Source of the DNA: Roseibacterium beibuensis
Lineage (GTDB): Bacteria; Pseudomonadota; Alphaproteobacteria; Rhodobacterales; Rhodobacteraceae
Direction: 5' to 3'
NCBI RefSeq assembly: GCF_039542305.1
Contig: NZ_BAABHW010000001.1
Location: forward strand, 1,116,001-1,180,000
Length of the DNA stretch: 64,000 nucleotides
The notes beneath the pieces are model-generated. The model made no database searches. It was not told the DNA's origin and was given only the letters and a program-made list of their open reading frames with translations. Shown one piece after another: positions 35,582 through 43,488 of the stretch. The stretch's first letter is position 1, and each line of letters opens with the position of its first letter. The position numbers and the translations under genes are program-made.

Positions 35582-36820
35582 TTACAGGCCGCCCGGCAAT
35601 TCCCGCGGCATCTTGCGCATGACGACTGCCCCCAAGGTCAGCATCACGCCTGCGCCAATGGCCAAAGGCACGGCCGTGCCGTCGTAAAGCTGACCCAGCG
35701 CGGCCCCGGCCAACGCCCCGCCGACAGTGGCCAACGCCCCCATCAGGGACGAGGCGGTGCCGGCAATATGGCCCAACGGCTCCAACGCCAGCGCGTTCAG
35801 GTTGCCGATGGTGAAGGCCGCCGACGCGAAAATGCTGACGGTCCACACGAAGTAGACCCAGAACTCCGCCGCTCCGAGGTTCAGCACCCCGATCACGATC
35901 GCCGCGGCGAAGGAACACGTCGCCGAAACCCACAGCGCGGTGCGGATCATCGGGCGCATGCCAAGCCGCATCACCAACCGCGCATTGGTGGGCGCGGCCG
36001 GGGCGGATAAAAGCGCGATGAACGCGAACCAAAGGGGAAAGCTCTCCCCCCGACCATAGGTCAGGTCAAACACCTGCTGGACCGAGCTGAGCGTGCCGAA
36101 CAGGGCCCCGAAGACGAAGGTCTGCACGAGGATCGACAGTTGCATCTGCCGGTTCGCCATCGCCTCGCGCATATCCCGCCAGGTCTGGCCAAGGCTCAGC
36201 TTGCGGCGCGCCTCGCGGGGCAGGGTCTCGGGCTGGCGCAACATCACCCAGGACACCGAAACGACCGAGAAGACCATGAAAGCCACGAAGATCGACCGCC
36301 ATCCAAAGCCCGCGATGATCGCCGCCCCGATCAGCGGCGCGACCGCCGGGAAAAGCGTGAAGATCATCATCGCGTAGGACACGATCTGCGCCATGGCGCG
36401 CCCGGAATAGAGATCGCGGATCATCGCGATCGACACCACGCGAGGGCCGGAGGCGCCGAGGCCCTGGATCACGCGGGCCAGCAGGATCAATTCGAGGCTT
36501 GGCGCCACAAGGGCCAGCAAGGCCCCCGCCAGGTACAGCACCGCCCCCAACAGGATCACCGTCTTGCGGCCCAACGCGTCCGAAAGCGGACCCACCACCA
36601 GCGTGCCCAGCCCCATGCCGAGAACGAAACTCGTCAGAATCAACTGCGCGCGGTTCACCGCCTCGGGCGTCAGGTCTCCGGCGATCTCGGGCAGGGCGGG
36701 CAGCATGGCGTCGATGGAAAAGGCCACCGTCGCAAAGATCGTCCCCATCATGGCGATGAACTCGACCCGGCCAAGTCGGCGGCGCTCGTCCTGCATCATC
36801 GGGTCGGTGGTCGCGCTCAT
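35582..36820 (-). CDS. MFS drug-resistance transporter (Bcr/CflA family)
   Basis: The 412-residue protein has twelve membrane segments and the DHA1 Bcr/CflA motifs: DAMLPALPEIAGDL in segment 1, the motif A loop GPLSDALGRKTVILLG (~66-81) and IQGLGASGPRVVSIAMIRDL (motif C-like, ~115-134). It should export small molecules by proton antiport. ATG 36820 overlaps the stop of the DsbA-like gene by 4 bp, so it is the third gene of the acyl-CoA ligase operon. The exported compound is unknown. Confidence 0.92.
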   Translation of the reverse strand: MSATTDPMMQDERRRLGRVEFIAMMGTIFATVAFSIDAMLPALPEIAGDLTPEAVNRAQLILTSFVLGMGLGTLVVGPLSDALGRKTVILLGAVLYLAGALLALVAPSLELILLARVIQGLGASGPRVVSIAMIRDLYSGRAMAQIVSYAMMIFTLFPAVAPLIGAAIIAGFGWRSIFVAFMVFSVVSVSWVMLRQPETLPREARRKLSLGQTWRDMREAMANRQMQLSILVQTFVFGALFGTLSSVQQVFDLTYGRGESFPLWFAFIALLSAPAAPTNARLVMRLGMRPMIRTALWVSATCSFAAAIVIGVLNLGAAEFWVYFVWTVSIFASAAFTIGNLNALALEPLGHIAGTASSLMGALATVGGALAGAALGQLYDGTAVPLAIGAGVMLTLGAVVMRKMPRELPGGL

Positions 36821-37461
36821 GACTTGCCCTCGGGTGCGGCGGCCAGTTCGTCGATCACCTGCATCCACAACTCGGGCGGCTGCGCCCCCGGCACGACATG
36901 CGTGTTCGCCACGACGAAGGTCGGCACGGCCTGCACGCCCCTTTGCCGCGCATGGGCGTCCCGGGCGCGGATCTCGTCGGTATCGGCGTCTCCGGCCAGA
37001 AGCTGCGCCACCATGCCCCCATCCATCTCGGCTTTCTCGGCAATCGCGCGCAGAACATCCGGGTCCTCGATATCGAGACCGTCCTGGAAATAGGCCCGGA
37101 ACAGCGCCACCGCGACCGCGGTCTGCCGCCCTTCGATCCCGGCCCAATGGATCAGGCGATGGGCGTCCAGCGTGTTGGGCGTGCGCTTGATCTGGTCAAG
37201 CTTCAGGTCCAGCCCGGCCTTCGCGGCATGCTCCGCCACCGGCAGATAGGCGGTCACGGCACCCTCCTTGCCGCCGAACTTGGCCTCGAGGTAGCTGCGC
37301 CGATCCATGCCGCCCTTGGGCATCTCCGGGTTCAGCTGGAAAGGATGCCACTCGATGGCGAAGGGGTGATCGGCCCGCGCCTCCAACGCCCGGGCAAGGT
37401 TGCTCCACCCGATGAAACACCACGGGCAGATCGGGTCGGACAGGATATCGAGCTTGATCAT
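36817..37461 (-). CDS. DsbA family oxidoreductase (FrnE-like)
   Basis: The 214-residue protein has a thioredoxin fold with DILSDPICPWCFIGWSNL (CPWC, Cys12 and Cys15) and the FrnE pattern FQLNPEMPKGG, later VQAVPTFVVANTHVVPGAQ with the cis-Pro. It has no signal peptide, so it is cytoplasmic. FrnE-like proteins are 2-hydroxychromene-isomerase-like DSBA proteins, in some cases thiol oxidoreductases. Its start (37461) and stop both overlap neighbours by 4 bp, locking it between the acyl-CoA ligase and the MFS gene. Confidence 0.92.
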   Translation of the reverse strand: MIKLDILSDPICPWCFIGWSNLARALEARADHPFAIEWHPFQLNPEMPKGGMDRRSYLEAKFGGKEGAVTAYLPVAEHAAKAGLDLKLDQIKRTPNTLDAHRLIHWAGIEGRQTAVAVALFRAYFQDGLDIEDPDVLRAIAEKAEMDGGMVAQLLAGDADTDEIRARDAHARQRGVQAVPTFVVANTHVVPGAQPPELWMQVIDELAAAPEGKS

Positions 37462-38945
37462 CGTTCTTCCCCCACCAGCGCCTTCAAGGCGCCGCGGTCG
37501 AGTTTTCCGTTTGGGTTGCGGGGCAGGGCGTCCAATCGAAGGAAGGCCCTCGGCTGCTTGTAGCGGGCAAGGCGCGCCTCGGCCAAGCGGCGCAGGGCGT
37601 CTTCCGTCGCGTCGCCCGCAAAGGCCAGCCCCACGATGGTCGTGTCTGCCTTCGGCGTAAGCGCCAGTGCCGCACAATCATGCACGCCCGGTGCGTGTTG
37701 AAAGACCGCCTCGATCTCCAGCGGCGAGACGCGGAACCCGCCGGCCGTGATCAGGTCGTCGCGCCGCCCGTGGTAGCGGAAGGATCCGTCCGTCTGCCGA
37801 TCCACCAGATCGCCCGTCAGGAACCAGTCGCCGGCAAGCGGCAGGTCCAGTGACCCGTCCTTGCGCTGGTATCCCAACATCAGCCCCGGATCGTCGCGAT
37901 GGATCGCCAGGATGCCGGTTTCGCCCTCGGACACCTCGCCGCCGTCCTCCGACAGAACCGCCACGCGCCGCCCGGGCTGCGGATAACCAAGCGAGCCTTC
38001 GGGGGCGGGGCGGGCCGGTGAGCCCGAGATGAAGGTGGAACATTCCGACATGCCAAGCGCCTCGTGCACCGCAGTGCCGGTCGCCTCGGTCCAGCGCTGG
38101 CGCAGCGCCTCGGGGAGTTTTTCGCCCGCGCTTAGCCCGTGCCGCAGCCTGGGCAGGTGCAACGGCGCGTCGCCCGCCAGCAGCTTGCGGAAAATGCCCG
38201 GCGCGGCGGCAAGGATCGTCGCGTCATGCCGCTTCAGCAGCAGGGGCAGGGCGCCGGGCTGCACCCCCGGTGCGGGGATCAAGGCGGTTGCGCCAACCGA
38301 CCAGGGGTCCAGCAGCCCGGTGCCCAGCGTGAAGGTCCAGTTGAAGGCGCCCGCATGCAGCAAGCGGTCGTCCTCGTGCAGGCCGTACCAGCCCCCGTGC
38401 ATCATCCGCCGCGCCCAGATGGCGCGATGGGCATGGGCCACCGCCTTCGGCGTCCCGCCGGACCCCGAGGTGAAGACCAGATAGGCGAGCCTGTCAGGGT
38501 CACCCATCACGTAATCGGCTGGCTCATGTGCCATCAATGGGGCGAGGTCGCGGATCACGGGGCCAGAAAACCCCTCGGGCAGGGCGATGCCATCCCCGGC
38601 GAGGATACCTGCGGGTGCGATCACCTCGGCCAGCTTCGTGATTTCGCTTACCGTCAGGCCCGCCGCCGTGGGCACAGGCACGATCCCCACGGCAATGGCG
38701 CCAAGGAAGGCCACCGGAAACTCGGGCGTATTGCCCAATCTGAGCAGCAGCTTGTCGCCGGGCCGAAATCCCTGCGCCAGCAATCCGCCCGCCATGCCGC
38801 GCACGGCGCGCTCCAGCTTTGCATAGCTCCAGCGTTCGGCGCGGGCGGGGCCAAGGACGGCCAGTGCAACCTTGTCGGGCAGGCGCTCGGCCTGGCTCAA
38901 GACATAGTGCGACAGGTTGAAGGGGGCAGGGCAAGGTGTGGTCAT
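37458..38945 (-). CDS. AMP-dependent acyl-CoA synthetase (benzoate-CoA-ligase-like)
   Basis: The 495-residue ANL-family ligase activates a carboxylic acid as acyl-AMP and then acyl-CoA. Motifs seen are the P-loop LVFTSGSGGTPKAVAHAHR (~155-173), GLSAGEKLPEALRQRW, GMSECSTF (A5), GDWFLTGDLVDR (A7), GFRVSPLEIEAVF (A8) and the catalytic Lys in NPNGKLDRGALK (A10). Its arrangement resembles benzoate- or cinnamate-type CoA ligases. It heads the operon ligase, DsbA-like, MFS with 4-bp overlaps. The substrate is unknown; the coupled exporter hints at an aromatic acid or antibiotic-like compound. Confidence 0.9.
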   Translation of the reverse strand: MTTPCPAPFNLSHYVLSQAERLPDKVALAVLGPARAERWSYAKLERAVRGMAGGLLAQGFRPGDKLLLRLGNTPEFPVAFLGAIAVGIVPVPTAAGLTVSEITKLAEVIAPAGILAGDGIALPEGFSGPVIRDLAPLMAHEPADYVMGDPDRLAYLVFTSGSGGTPKAVAHAHRAIWARRMMHGGWYGLHEDDRLLHAGAFNWTFTLGTGLLDPWSVGATALIPAPGVQPGALPLLLKRHDATILAAAPGIFRKLLAGDAPLHLPRLRHGLSAGEKLPEALRQRWTEATGTAVHEALGMSECSTFISGSPARPAPEGSLGYPQPGRRVAVLSEDGGEVSEGETGILAIHRDDPGLMLGYQRKDGSLDLPLAGDWFLTGDLVDRQTDGSFRYHGRRDDLITAGGFRVSPLEIEAVFQHAPGVHDCAALALTPKADTTIVGLAFAGDATEDALRRLAEARLARYKQPRAFLRLDALPRNPNGKLDRGALKALVGEER

Positions 38946-39018
38946 AGTCCCCGCCTACGCCGCCGCCCCGGTCAAGGCAACCTGCGCAACCGCACAGATC
39001 GCCCCGAGAGGTTGGCGC

Positions 39019-39366
39019 TCAGTCCCGGCGCCCCATGGGCCGGTCAGCCACGTCATCGTCGCCGAAGCGGTCGTCGCCCGAATAGACATCCTCTCCGTCG
39101 GGCAGGTAACGCTCCGAGTCGCGCGCCGCGGCCTCGTCATGGGTGGGGTCCGCATAGGCATCGGCGGGCATCGGACCTTGCTGCCAGTCCTCCATCTGGC
39201 GCCCGATCTCAGCCGGCGTCTCTCCGGTCGCGCCCGCAACCGTCGCGATGACCTCGTCACGGTCCCCGGACAGCGCGATCAGGTCCTCCTCGGCCACGTC
39301 GGGCCAGCGGCCCTGGATCGCCGGAATCATCGCGCGCCAGTTCTGTTGAATGTCGCTCCATTGCAT
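39019..39366 (-). CDS. CsbD-like stress protein
   Basis: The 115-residue protein begins MQWSDIQQNWRAMIPAIQGRWP and DVAEEDLIALSGDRDEVIATV, which is the CsbD pattern, followed by an acidic Asp-rich tail. CsbD-like proteins accumulate in general stress but have no known activity. The start at 39366 has ribosome site AAAGGAC. A promoter with an EcfG (general-stress sigma) consensus lies 40-64 bp upstream, fitting the family's behaviour. Confidence 0.75.
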   Translation of the reverse strand: MQWSDIQQNWRAMIPAIQGRWPDVAEEDLIALSGDRDEVIATVAGATGETPAEIGRQMEDWQQGPMPADAYADPTHDEAAARDSERYLPDGEDVYSGDDRFGDDDVADRPMGRRD

Positions 39367-39405
39367 AGCGTTGTCCTTTCCTGTTCGCAGGTGCGTTGGA
39401 AAGGA

Positions 39406-39430
39406 AACGACCGGGCGTCCCTGCGGTTCC
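39406..39430 (-). promoter_or_regulatory. EcfG-like stress promoter upstream of CsbD-like gene
   Basis: On the minus strand GGAAC (39426-39430), a 16-bp spacer and CGTT (39406-39409) match the alphaproteobacterial general-stress consensus GGAAC-N16/17-CGTT exactly. It lies 40 bp before the start codon of a CsbD-like gene. Whether this organism has EcfG/PhyR is unknown. Confidence 0.5.
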
Positions 39431-39436
39431 GACCCG

Positions 39437-40471
39437 TCAGCCGAACATCGCGCGCAGATCGACGCTGCTTTCGATGCCGATGGCACCCAGATGCGCGTCG
39501 AGGAACCTGTCCGCCGCCGCGCGCCCCGCGGCGCGCAACTGGTGCAGGATCTGCGGTGTCGCCACCAGCTTGGTCGCCACCGACAACTGCCCCATCAGTG
39601 CGTCATCGGCGATCATGTGAATGCGCAGCCGCTTCATCGCGCCTTGGGGCAGGGTGCCGTCATCCAAAAGGCGCTGCACGAAATCGATGGCGCGCAACTC
39701 GCGCAACAGCGAGGAATTGAAGCTGATCTCGTTCACGCGGTTCTGGATTTCCCGCGCGCTGACGGGCAGGTCGGCGCGCTCCAGCGGGTTGATGTTCACG
39801 ACAAGGATGTCGCCCGGCAGATCGCCCTCGAACAACGGGAAAAGCGCCGGGTTGCCGGTATAACCGCCATCCCAATAGGCCTCCATCTCGCCGGTTTCGG
39901 GATGGGGGATCTCGACCGCGCGGAACAGCGTCGGCAGGCAGGCCGAGGCGAGGATCGCGTCCGCGCTGATCTCCTCGCCCGAGAAGACCCGGATCTTGCC
40001 GCTGCGCACATTGGTCGCACAGATGTGAAAGGCGGGCCCCGCCTCGGCGCAGACCTCGTCGAAATGGAAGCGCTCCACGATGCGCCGCAGCGGGTTGATG
40101 TAGAAGGGGCCGCTGTCATAGGGGCTGACAAGGCGCGCGATCCCGTCGCCGAAGGCAAAGGGCAGCGAGGCTTCAATCGCCCGGCTGACCGCCACCGGCG
40201 CGATCGCATCGAGCCACGGGGCCAGGGCGGGCGTCGTGATCGCGCCCACCTGTTCCCACAGCCATTCAAGGTTTTCCCGCGCCGCGTCGCGCCCGCCACG
40301 CACCATCCCGGCCTTTACCGCCGCCCCGTTCAACGCCCCGGCAGACGTGCCCGTGATCGCCGCGATCTCGATCTCGGGCGCCTCCAGCAGCCGATCCAGA
40401 ACGCCCCAGGTGAAAGCCCCGTGCGCGCCCCCACCTTGCAAGGCCAGGTTGATCGGTTTCGCCTGCGCCAT
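39437..40471 (-). CDS. Patatin-like phospholipase
   Basis: The 344-residue protein has the full patatin catalytic set: oxyanion loop LALQGGGAHGAFTWGVLD (~10-27), nucleophile elbow GTSAGALNG (Ser ~47), and catalytic Asp in WDGGYTGNPALF. The start at 40471 (MAQAKPINLAL) has AAGGA upstream; an ATG at 40486 falls inside repeat copy B. Patatins hydrolyse acyl esters and some degrade intracellular polyhydroxybutyrate-associated or phospholipid substrates. It lies downstream of bdhA on the same strand, separated by repeat copy B, an arrangement compatible with hydroxybutyrate or lipid turnover. Confidence 0.9.
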   Translation of the reverse strand: MAQAKPINLALQGGGAHGAFTWGVLDRLLEAPEIEIAAITGTSAGALNGAAVKAGMVRGGRDAARENLEWLWEQVGAITTPALAPWLDAIAPVAVSRAIEASLPFAFGDGIARLVSPYDSGPFYINPLRRIVERFHFDEVCAEAGPAFHICATNVRSGKIRVFSGEEISADAILASACLPTLFRAVEIPHPETGEMEAYWDGGYTGNPALFPLFEGDLPGDILVVNINPLERADLPVSAREIQNRVNEISFNSSLLRELRAIDFVQRLLDDGTLPQGAMKRLRIHMIADDALMGQLSVATKLVATPQILHQLRAAGRAAADRFLDAHLGAIGIESSVDLRAMFG

Positions 40472-40483
40472 GGTTGCGTCCTT

Positions 40484-40539
40484 CATCTTGGCAAGAAAAC
40501 TCCGGGGGAGTCGCGTCAGCGACGGGGGCAGAGCCCCCT
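40484..40539. repeat. Intergenic two-hairpin repeat, copy B
   Basis: Contains CATCTTGGCAAGAAAACTCC, GGGGGAG, hairpin GTCGC-GTCA-GCGAC (40510-40523) and hairpin GGGGGC-AGA-GCCCCC (40524-40538). It lies between bdhA and the patatin gene. The minus-strand end (AAGATGAAGG) supplies the patatin leader. Confidence 0.75.
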
Positions 40540-40549
40540 CAAACCCCGC

Positions 40550-41335
40550 TCAGAGTGCGGTCCAACCGCCATCAACGCTGATCGTGGTGCCGGTGATCTG
40601 CGCTGCCGCATCCGTACACAGGAAGGCGCAGGTGCCGCCCATCTGCTCGACGGTGGCGAATTCCTTGGAGGGTTGGCGCGCCAGCATCACCTCGCGCACG
40701 ACCGTGTCGCGGTCCATGTCATGGGCCTTCATCTGGTCCGGGATTTGCGCCTCGACCAGCGGGGTCAGCACGTAGCCCGGGCAGATCGCGTTGGCGGTGA
40801 TCGGCTCTTCCGCGGTTTCCAGGGCCGTGGTCTTGGTCAGGCCGACGATCCCGTGCTTGGCGGCGATATAGGCCGACTTGTAGGGGCTCGCCGTCAGGCC
40901 ATGTGCCGAGGCAATGTTGACCACGCGGCCCCAGCCCGCCTTGCGCATCAGGGGCAGGGCGGCCGCCGTCGTGTGAAAGGCCGAGGAAAGGTTGATCGCG
41001 ATGATCGCGTCCCATTTTTCCTCGGGGAATTCGTCGATGGGGGCGACATGCTGGATGCCCGCGTTATTGACCAGGATATCGCAGGCGCCGGCCTCTTCGA
41101 TCAGCTTGCGGCACTCGGCCCCCTTGGACATGTCGGCCTTGATGTAGCGCGCCTTGACGCCCGCCACGTTCGCGATCTCTTCGGCCAGGGCGTGATCCTC
41201 GTCGCGGTCGGTGAAAGAGTTCAGAACCACGTCCGCCCCCGCCATGGCCAGTTCCCGCGCGATCCCGAGTCCAATGCCGGAGTTCGACCCGGTGATGACG
41301 GCGGTCTTGCCGGAAAGATCGAAGGTGATGGCCAT
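40550..41335 (-). CDS. bdhA: 3-hydroxybutyrate dehydrogenase
   Basis: This SDR enzyme interconverts (R)-3-hydroxybutyrate and acetoacetate with NAD(H), in polyhydroxybutyrate use. The 261-residue protein has the Rossmann motif TGSNSGIGLGIAREL (~16-30), NNAGIQHVAPIDEFP (a BdhA-typical block), catalytic Ser in NIASAHGLTASP, YxxxK in SAYIAAKHG, and CPGYVLTPLVEAQIPDQ. The ribosome site GGGAG lies about 9 nt before ATG 41335. It is followed by a patatin gene. Confidence 0.94.
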   Translation of the reverse strand: MAITFDLSGKTAVITGSNSGIGLGIARELAMAGADVVLNSFTDRDEDHALAEEIANVAGVKARYIKADMSKGAECRKLIEEAGACDILVNNAGIQHVAPIDEFPEEKWDAIIAINLSSAFHTTAAALPLMRKAGWGRVVNIASAHGLTASPYKSAYIAAKHGIVGLTKTTALETAEEPITANAICPGYVLTPLVEAQIPDQMKAHDMDRDTVVREVMLARQPSKEFATVEQMGGTCAFLCTDAAAQITGTTISVDGGWTAL

Positions 41336-41420
41336 GGTGAATGCTCCCGCTGATGGTCCTTTGTCGCCAAGCTAATGCTGCGGCTGCGAAAGAAACAGGG
41401 GATGTGGCGAAACCGTGGCC

Positions 41421-41449
41421 AAAAAAAACGCCGGCACGAAGCCGGCGTT
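41421..41449 (-). terminator. Intrinsic terminator, orphan
   Basis: On the minus strand AACGCCGGC-TTCGT-GCCGGCGTT is a perfect 9-bp stem followed by six more U residues (eight in a row). On the plus strand no U-run follows. No annotated minus-strand gene ends upstream of it within 2 kb, so it marks the end of an unannotated transcript. Confidence 0.93.
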
Positions 41450-41496
41450 AAGTTATTGAGGCAGGTTTCATACAGGCAAGAAACCTATCGAGCAGT
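41421..41496 (-). ncRNA. Candidate sRNA, ~76 nt, with its own promoter and terminator
   Basis: On the minus strand a good sigma70 promoter, -35 TTGGAC (41527-41532), 18-bp spacer, -10 TATAAA (41503-41508), lies one helical turn before a compact two-hairpin RNA. Hairpin 1 is AGGTTTC/GAAACCT (41463-41486, 10-nt loop TTGCCTGTAT); after a short single-stranded linker (CTCAATAACTT) comes the terminator hairpin. No coding frame of any merit is present. The unit lies in the 275-bp gap between bdhA and the divergent binding-protein gene and is antisense to nothing. The promoter-hairpin-terminator order is what a trans-acting sRNA would show. Confidence 0.65.
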
Positions 41497-41502
41497 GCCA
41501 CC

Positions 41503-41532
41503 TTTATAAGCAATGACATGCCCGGAGTCCAA
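41503..41532 (-). promoter_or_regulatory. Sigma70 promoter of candidate sRNA
   Basis: TTGGAC, 18 bp, TATAAA on the minus strand, with predicted start near 41496. The -10 matches five of six consensus bases. Confidence 0.6.
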
Positions 41533-41610
41533 CCCAAATGTTTGGCTGGACCCGGGCCGGTGGACGCCGCAAACTCCCGCAAACACTGGAAAGCGGAGGA
41601 TTGTTCGCGG

Positions 41611-43422
41611 ATGGCGCTGCATTGTTTCACCAAAATCCTGGCCACGGCGGGTCTGGCGCTTGGCCTTGCCGGAGGCGCGCAAGCCCAACCAATGCACGGT
41701 GTCGCGATGTATGGCGAGCCTGCGCTGCCGCCCGATTTTCGCCATCTTCCCTATGCCAACCCCGACGCCCCCACGGGCGGGCGGATCGTCACCGGCGAGG
41801 TCGGCAGTTTCGACAGTCTCAACCCGCATATCCGCCGCGGCTCCACGCCGTGGCAACTTCGGTTCCTCGCCTACGAATCGCTCATGGGCCGGAGTTACGA
41901 CGAACCGTTCTCGCTCTACGGCCTTCTCGCCGAATCGGTCGAGGTCGATCCCGACCATATGTGGGTCGAGTTCACCCTGCGTCCCGAGGCGCGGTTCTCC
42001 GATGGCAGCCCGGTCACCGTCGCCGACGTGATCTGGTCCTACGAGACGCTGGGGACCGAGGGCCACCCGCGTTACCTCAATGCCTGGGGCCGCGTCGCCT
42101 CGATCGAGCAGACGGGCGAGCGCTCGGTGCGGCTGACCTTCACCGAACCCGACCGCGAGCTTGCCCTGATCATGGGGCTGCGCCCGATCCTGCAAGCCGC
42201 ACAATGGCAGGAGACCGATTTCGCCGAATCCGGTCTCGACGTGATCCCCATCGCCAGCGCGCCCTACGTGATCGACGATTTCGAGGCCGGGCGTTTCGTC
42301 TCGCTGCGCCGCAACCCCGACTACTGGGGCGCCGACCTGCCGTTCCGGCGCGGCACCAACGTGATCGACGAAATCCGGCTGGAGTTCTTTGCCGATGGCA
42401 CCGCCATGTTCGAGGCCTTCACCAGCGGGGTCATCACCACCATCCGCGAAACCAACGCGGCCGACTGGGCCACGCGCTACGATTTCCCGCGCGTGCAATC
42501 GGGCGAGGTGGTGCTGTCCGAGGTCCCGCATGAACGCCCCTCTGGCATCATCGGGTTCGTCATGAACACCCGCCGCCCGCATTTCGCCGACTGGCGCGTG
42601 CGCGAGGCGATGATCCAGGCCTTCAACTTCGAATTCGTGAACCAGACGCTCAACGGCGGTGTTGCCCCTCGCATCACCTCGTATTTCTCGAACTCGCCGC
42701 TTGGAATGTCCCATGGTCCTGCCGAGGGCCGGGTGGCCGAATTCCTGGCCCCCTTCGCCGACGACCTGCTGCCCGGCGCGATCGAGGGCTACAGCCTGCC
42801 CGTTTCGGACGGGTCCGAGCGTAACCGGGCCGGCATCCGCGAGGCGCTGCGCCTGATGGAAGAGGCGGGCTATACCGTGCAGCAGGGCGTGATGACCGGC
42901 CCCGACGGTCAGCCCTTCACCTTCGAGATCCTGTTGCAAAACGGCTCGTCCGAGAACGAGGCCATCGCCAATATCTATTCCGAGGCGCTGGAGCGGCTGG
43001 GGATCGCGGTGACGATCTCGTCCATCGACCCGGCGCAGTATCGCGAACGCACCGACGCCTTCGATTTCGACATGACCTATTACGCGCGCGGCCTGTCGCT
43101 CAGCCCGGGCAACGAGCAGCGCCTCTACTGGGGCTGCGAGATGGCCGGGACCGAAGGCTCGCGCAACCTGATGGGGGCGTGCAACCCGGCCATCGACGCG
43201 ATGATCGAACGCCTGCTGACCTCGGAAAGCCAGGAAGATTTCCTGGCCGCCACCCGTGCCCTGGACCGCGTCCTGACCTCGCAGCGCTATGTCGTGCCCT
43301 TCTGGTACAACCCGATCGCGCGCATCGCCCATGACGCGAACCTGCATTACCCCGGGACGCTGCCGATCTATGGCGACTGGATCAACTGGCAGCCCGATGT
43401 CTGGTGGTACGCCGAGGACTGA
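41611..43422 (+). CDS. Oligopeptide-type ABC transporter substrate-binding protein (SBP_bac_5, YejA-like)
   Basis: The 603-residue periplasmic receptor has a signal peptide (MALHCFTKILATAGLALGLA, cleavage near GGAQA-QPM) and the class C binding-protein blocks: HLPYANPDAPTGGRI, SFDSLNPHI, FTLRPEARFSDGSPVTVADV (~135), SLRRNPDYWG and the C-terminal YWGCEMA. The N-terminal pattern resembles YejA rather than DppA. The start at 41611 has ribosome site GGAGGA and replaces an upstream in-frame ATG. No permease or ATPase genes adjoin, so it is an orphan receptor or serves a system elsewhere. Confidence 0.92.
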   Translation: MALHCFTKILATAGLALGLAGGAQAQPMHGVAMYGEPALPPDFRHLPYANPDAPTGGRIVTGEVGSFDSLNPHIRRGSTPWQLRFLAYESLMGRSYDEPFSLYGLLAESVEVDPDHMWVEFTLRPEARFSDGSPVTVADVIWSYETLGTEGHPRYLNAWGRVASIEQTGERSVRLTFTEPDRELALIMGLRPILQAAQWQETDFAESGLDVIPIASAPYVIDDFEAGRFVSLRRNPDYWGADLPFRRGTNVIDEIRLEFFADGTAMFEAFTSGVITTIRETNAADWATRYDFPRVQSGEVVLSEVPHERPSGIIGFVMNTRRPHFADWRVREAMIQAFNFEFVNQTLNGGVAPRITSYFSNSPLGMSHGPAEGRVAEFLAPFADDLLPGAIEGYSLPVSDGSERNRAGIREALRLMEEAGYTVQQGVMTGPDGQPFTFEILLQNGSSENEAIANIYSEALERLGIAVTISSIDPAQYRERTDAFDFDMTYYARGLSLSPGNEQRLYWGCEMAGTEGSRNLMGACNPAIDAMIERLLTSESQEDFLAATRALDRVLTSQRYVVPFWYNPIARIAHDANLHYPGTLPIYGDWINWQPDVWWYAED

Positions 43423-43438
43423 TTCAGCCACGCAGTAA

Positions 43439-43468
43439 GGAAAGGGCGACCCGGAGGCCGCCCTTTCC
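43439..43468. terminator. Bidirectional stem-loop between convergent genes
   Basis: GGAAAGGGCG and CGCCCTTTCC form a perfect 10-bp stem with a 10-nt loop, 16 bp after the binding-protein stop and 20 bp after the aldehyde dehydrogenase stop. Neither side has a strong U-run, but the position between convergent stops supports termination. Confidence 0.65.
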
Positions 43469-43488
43469 ACATCCTGAGGGAGGAGACC

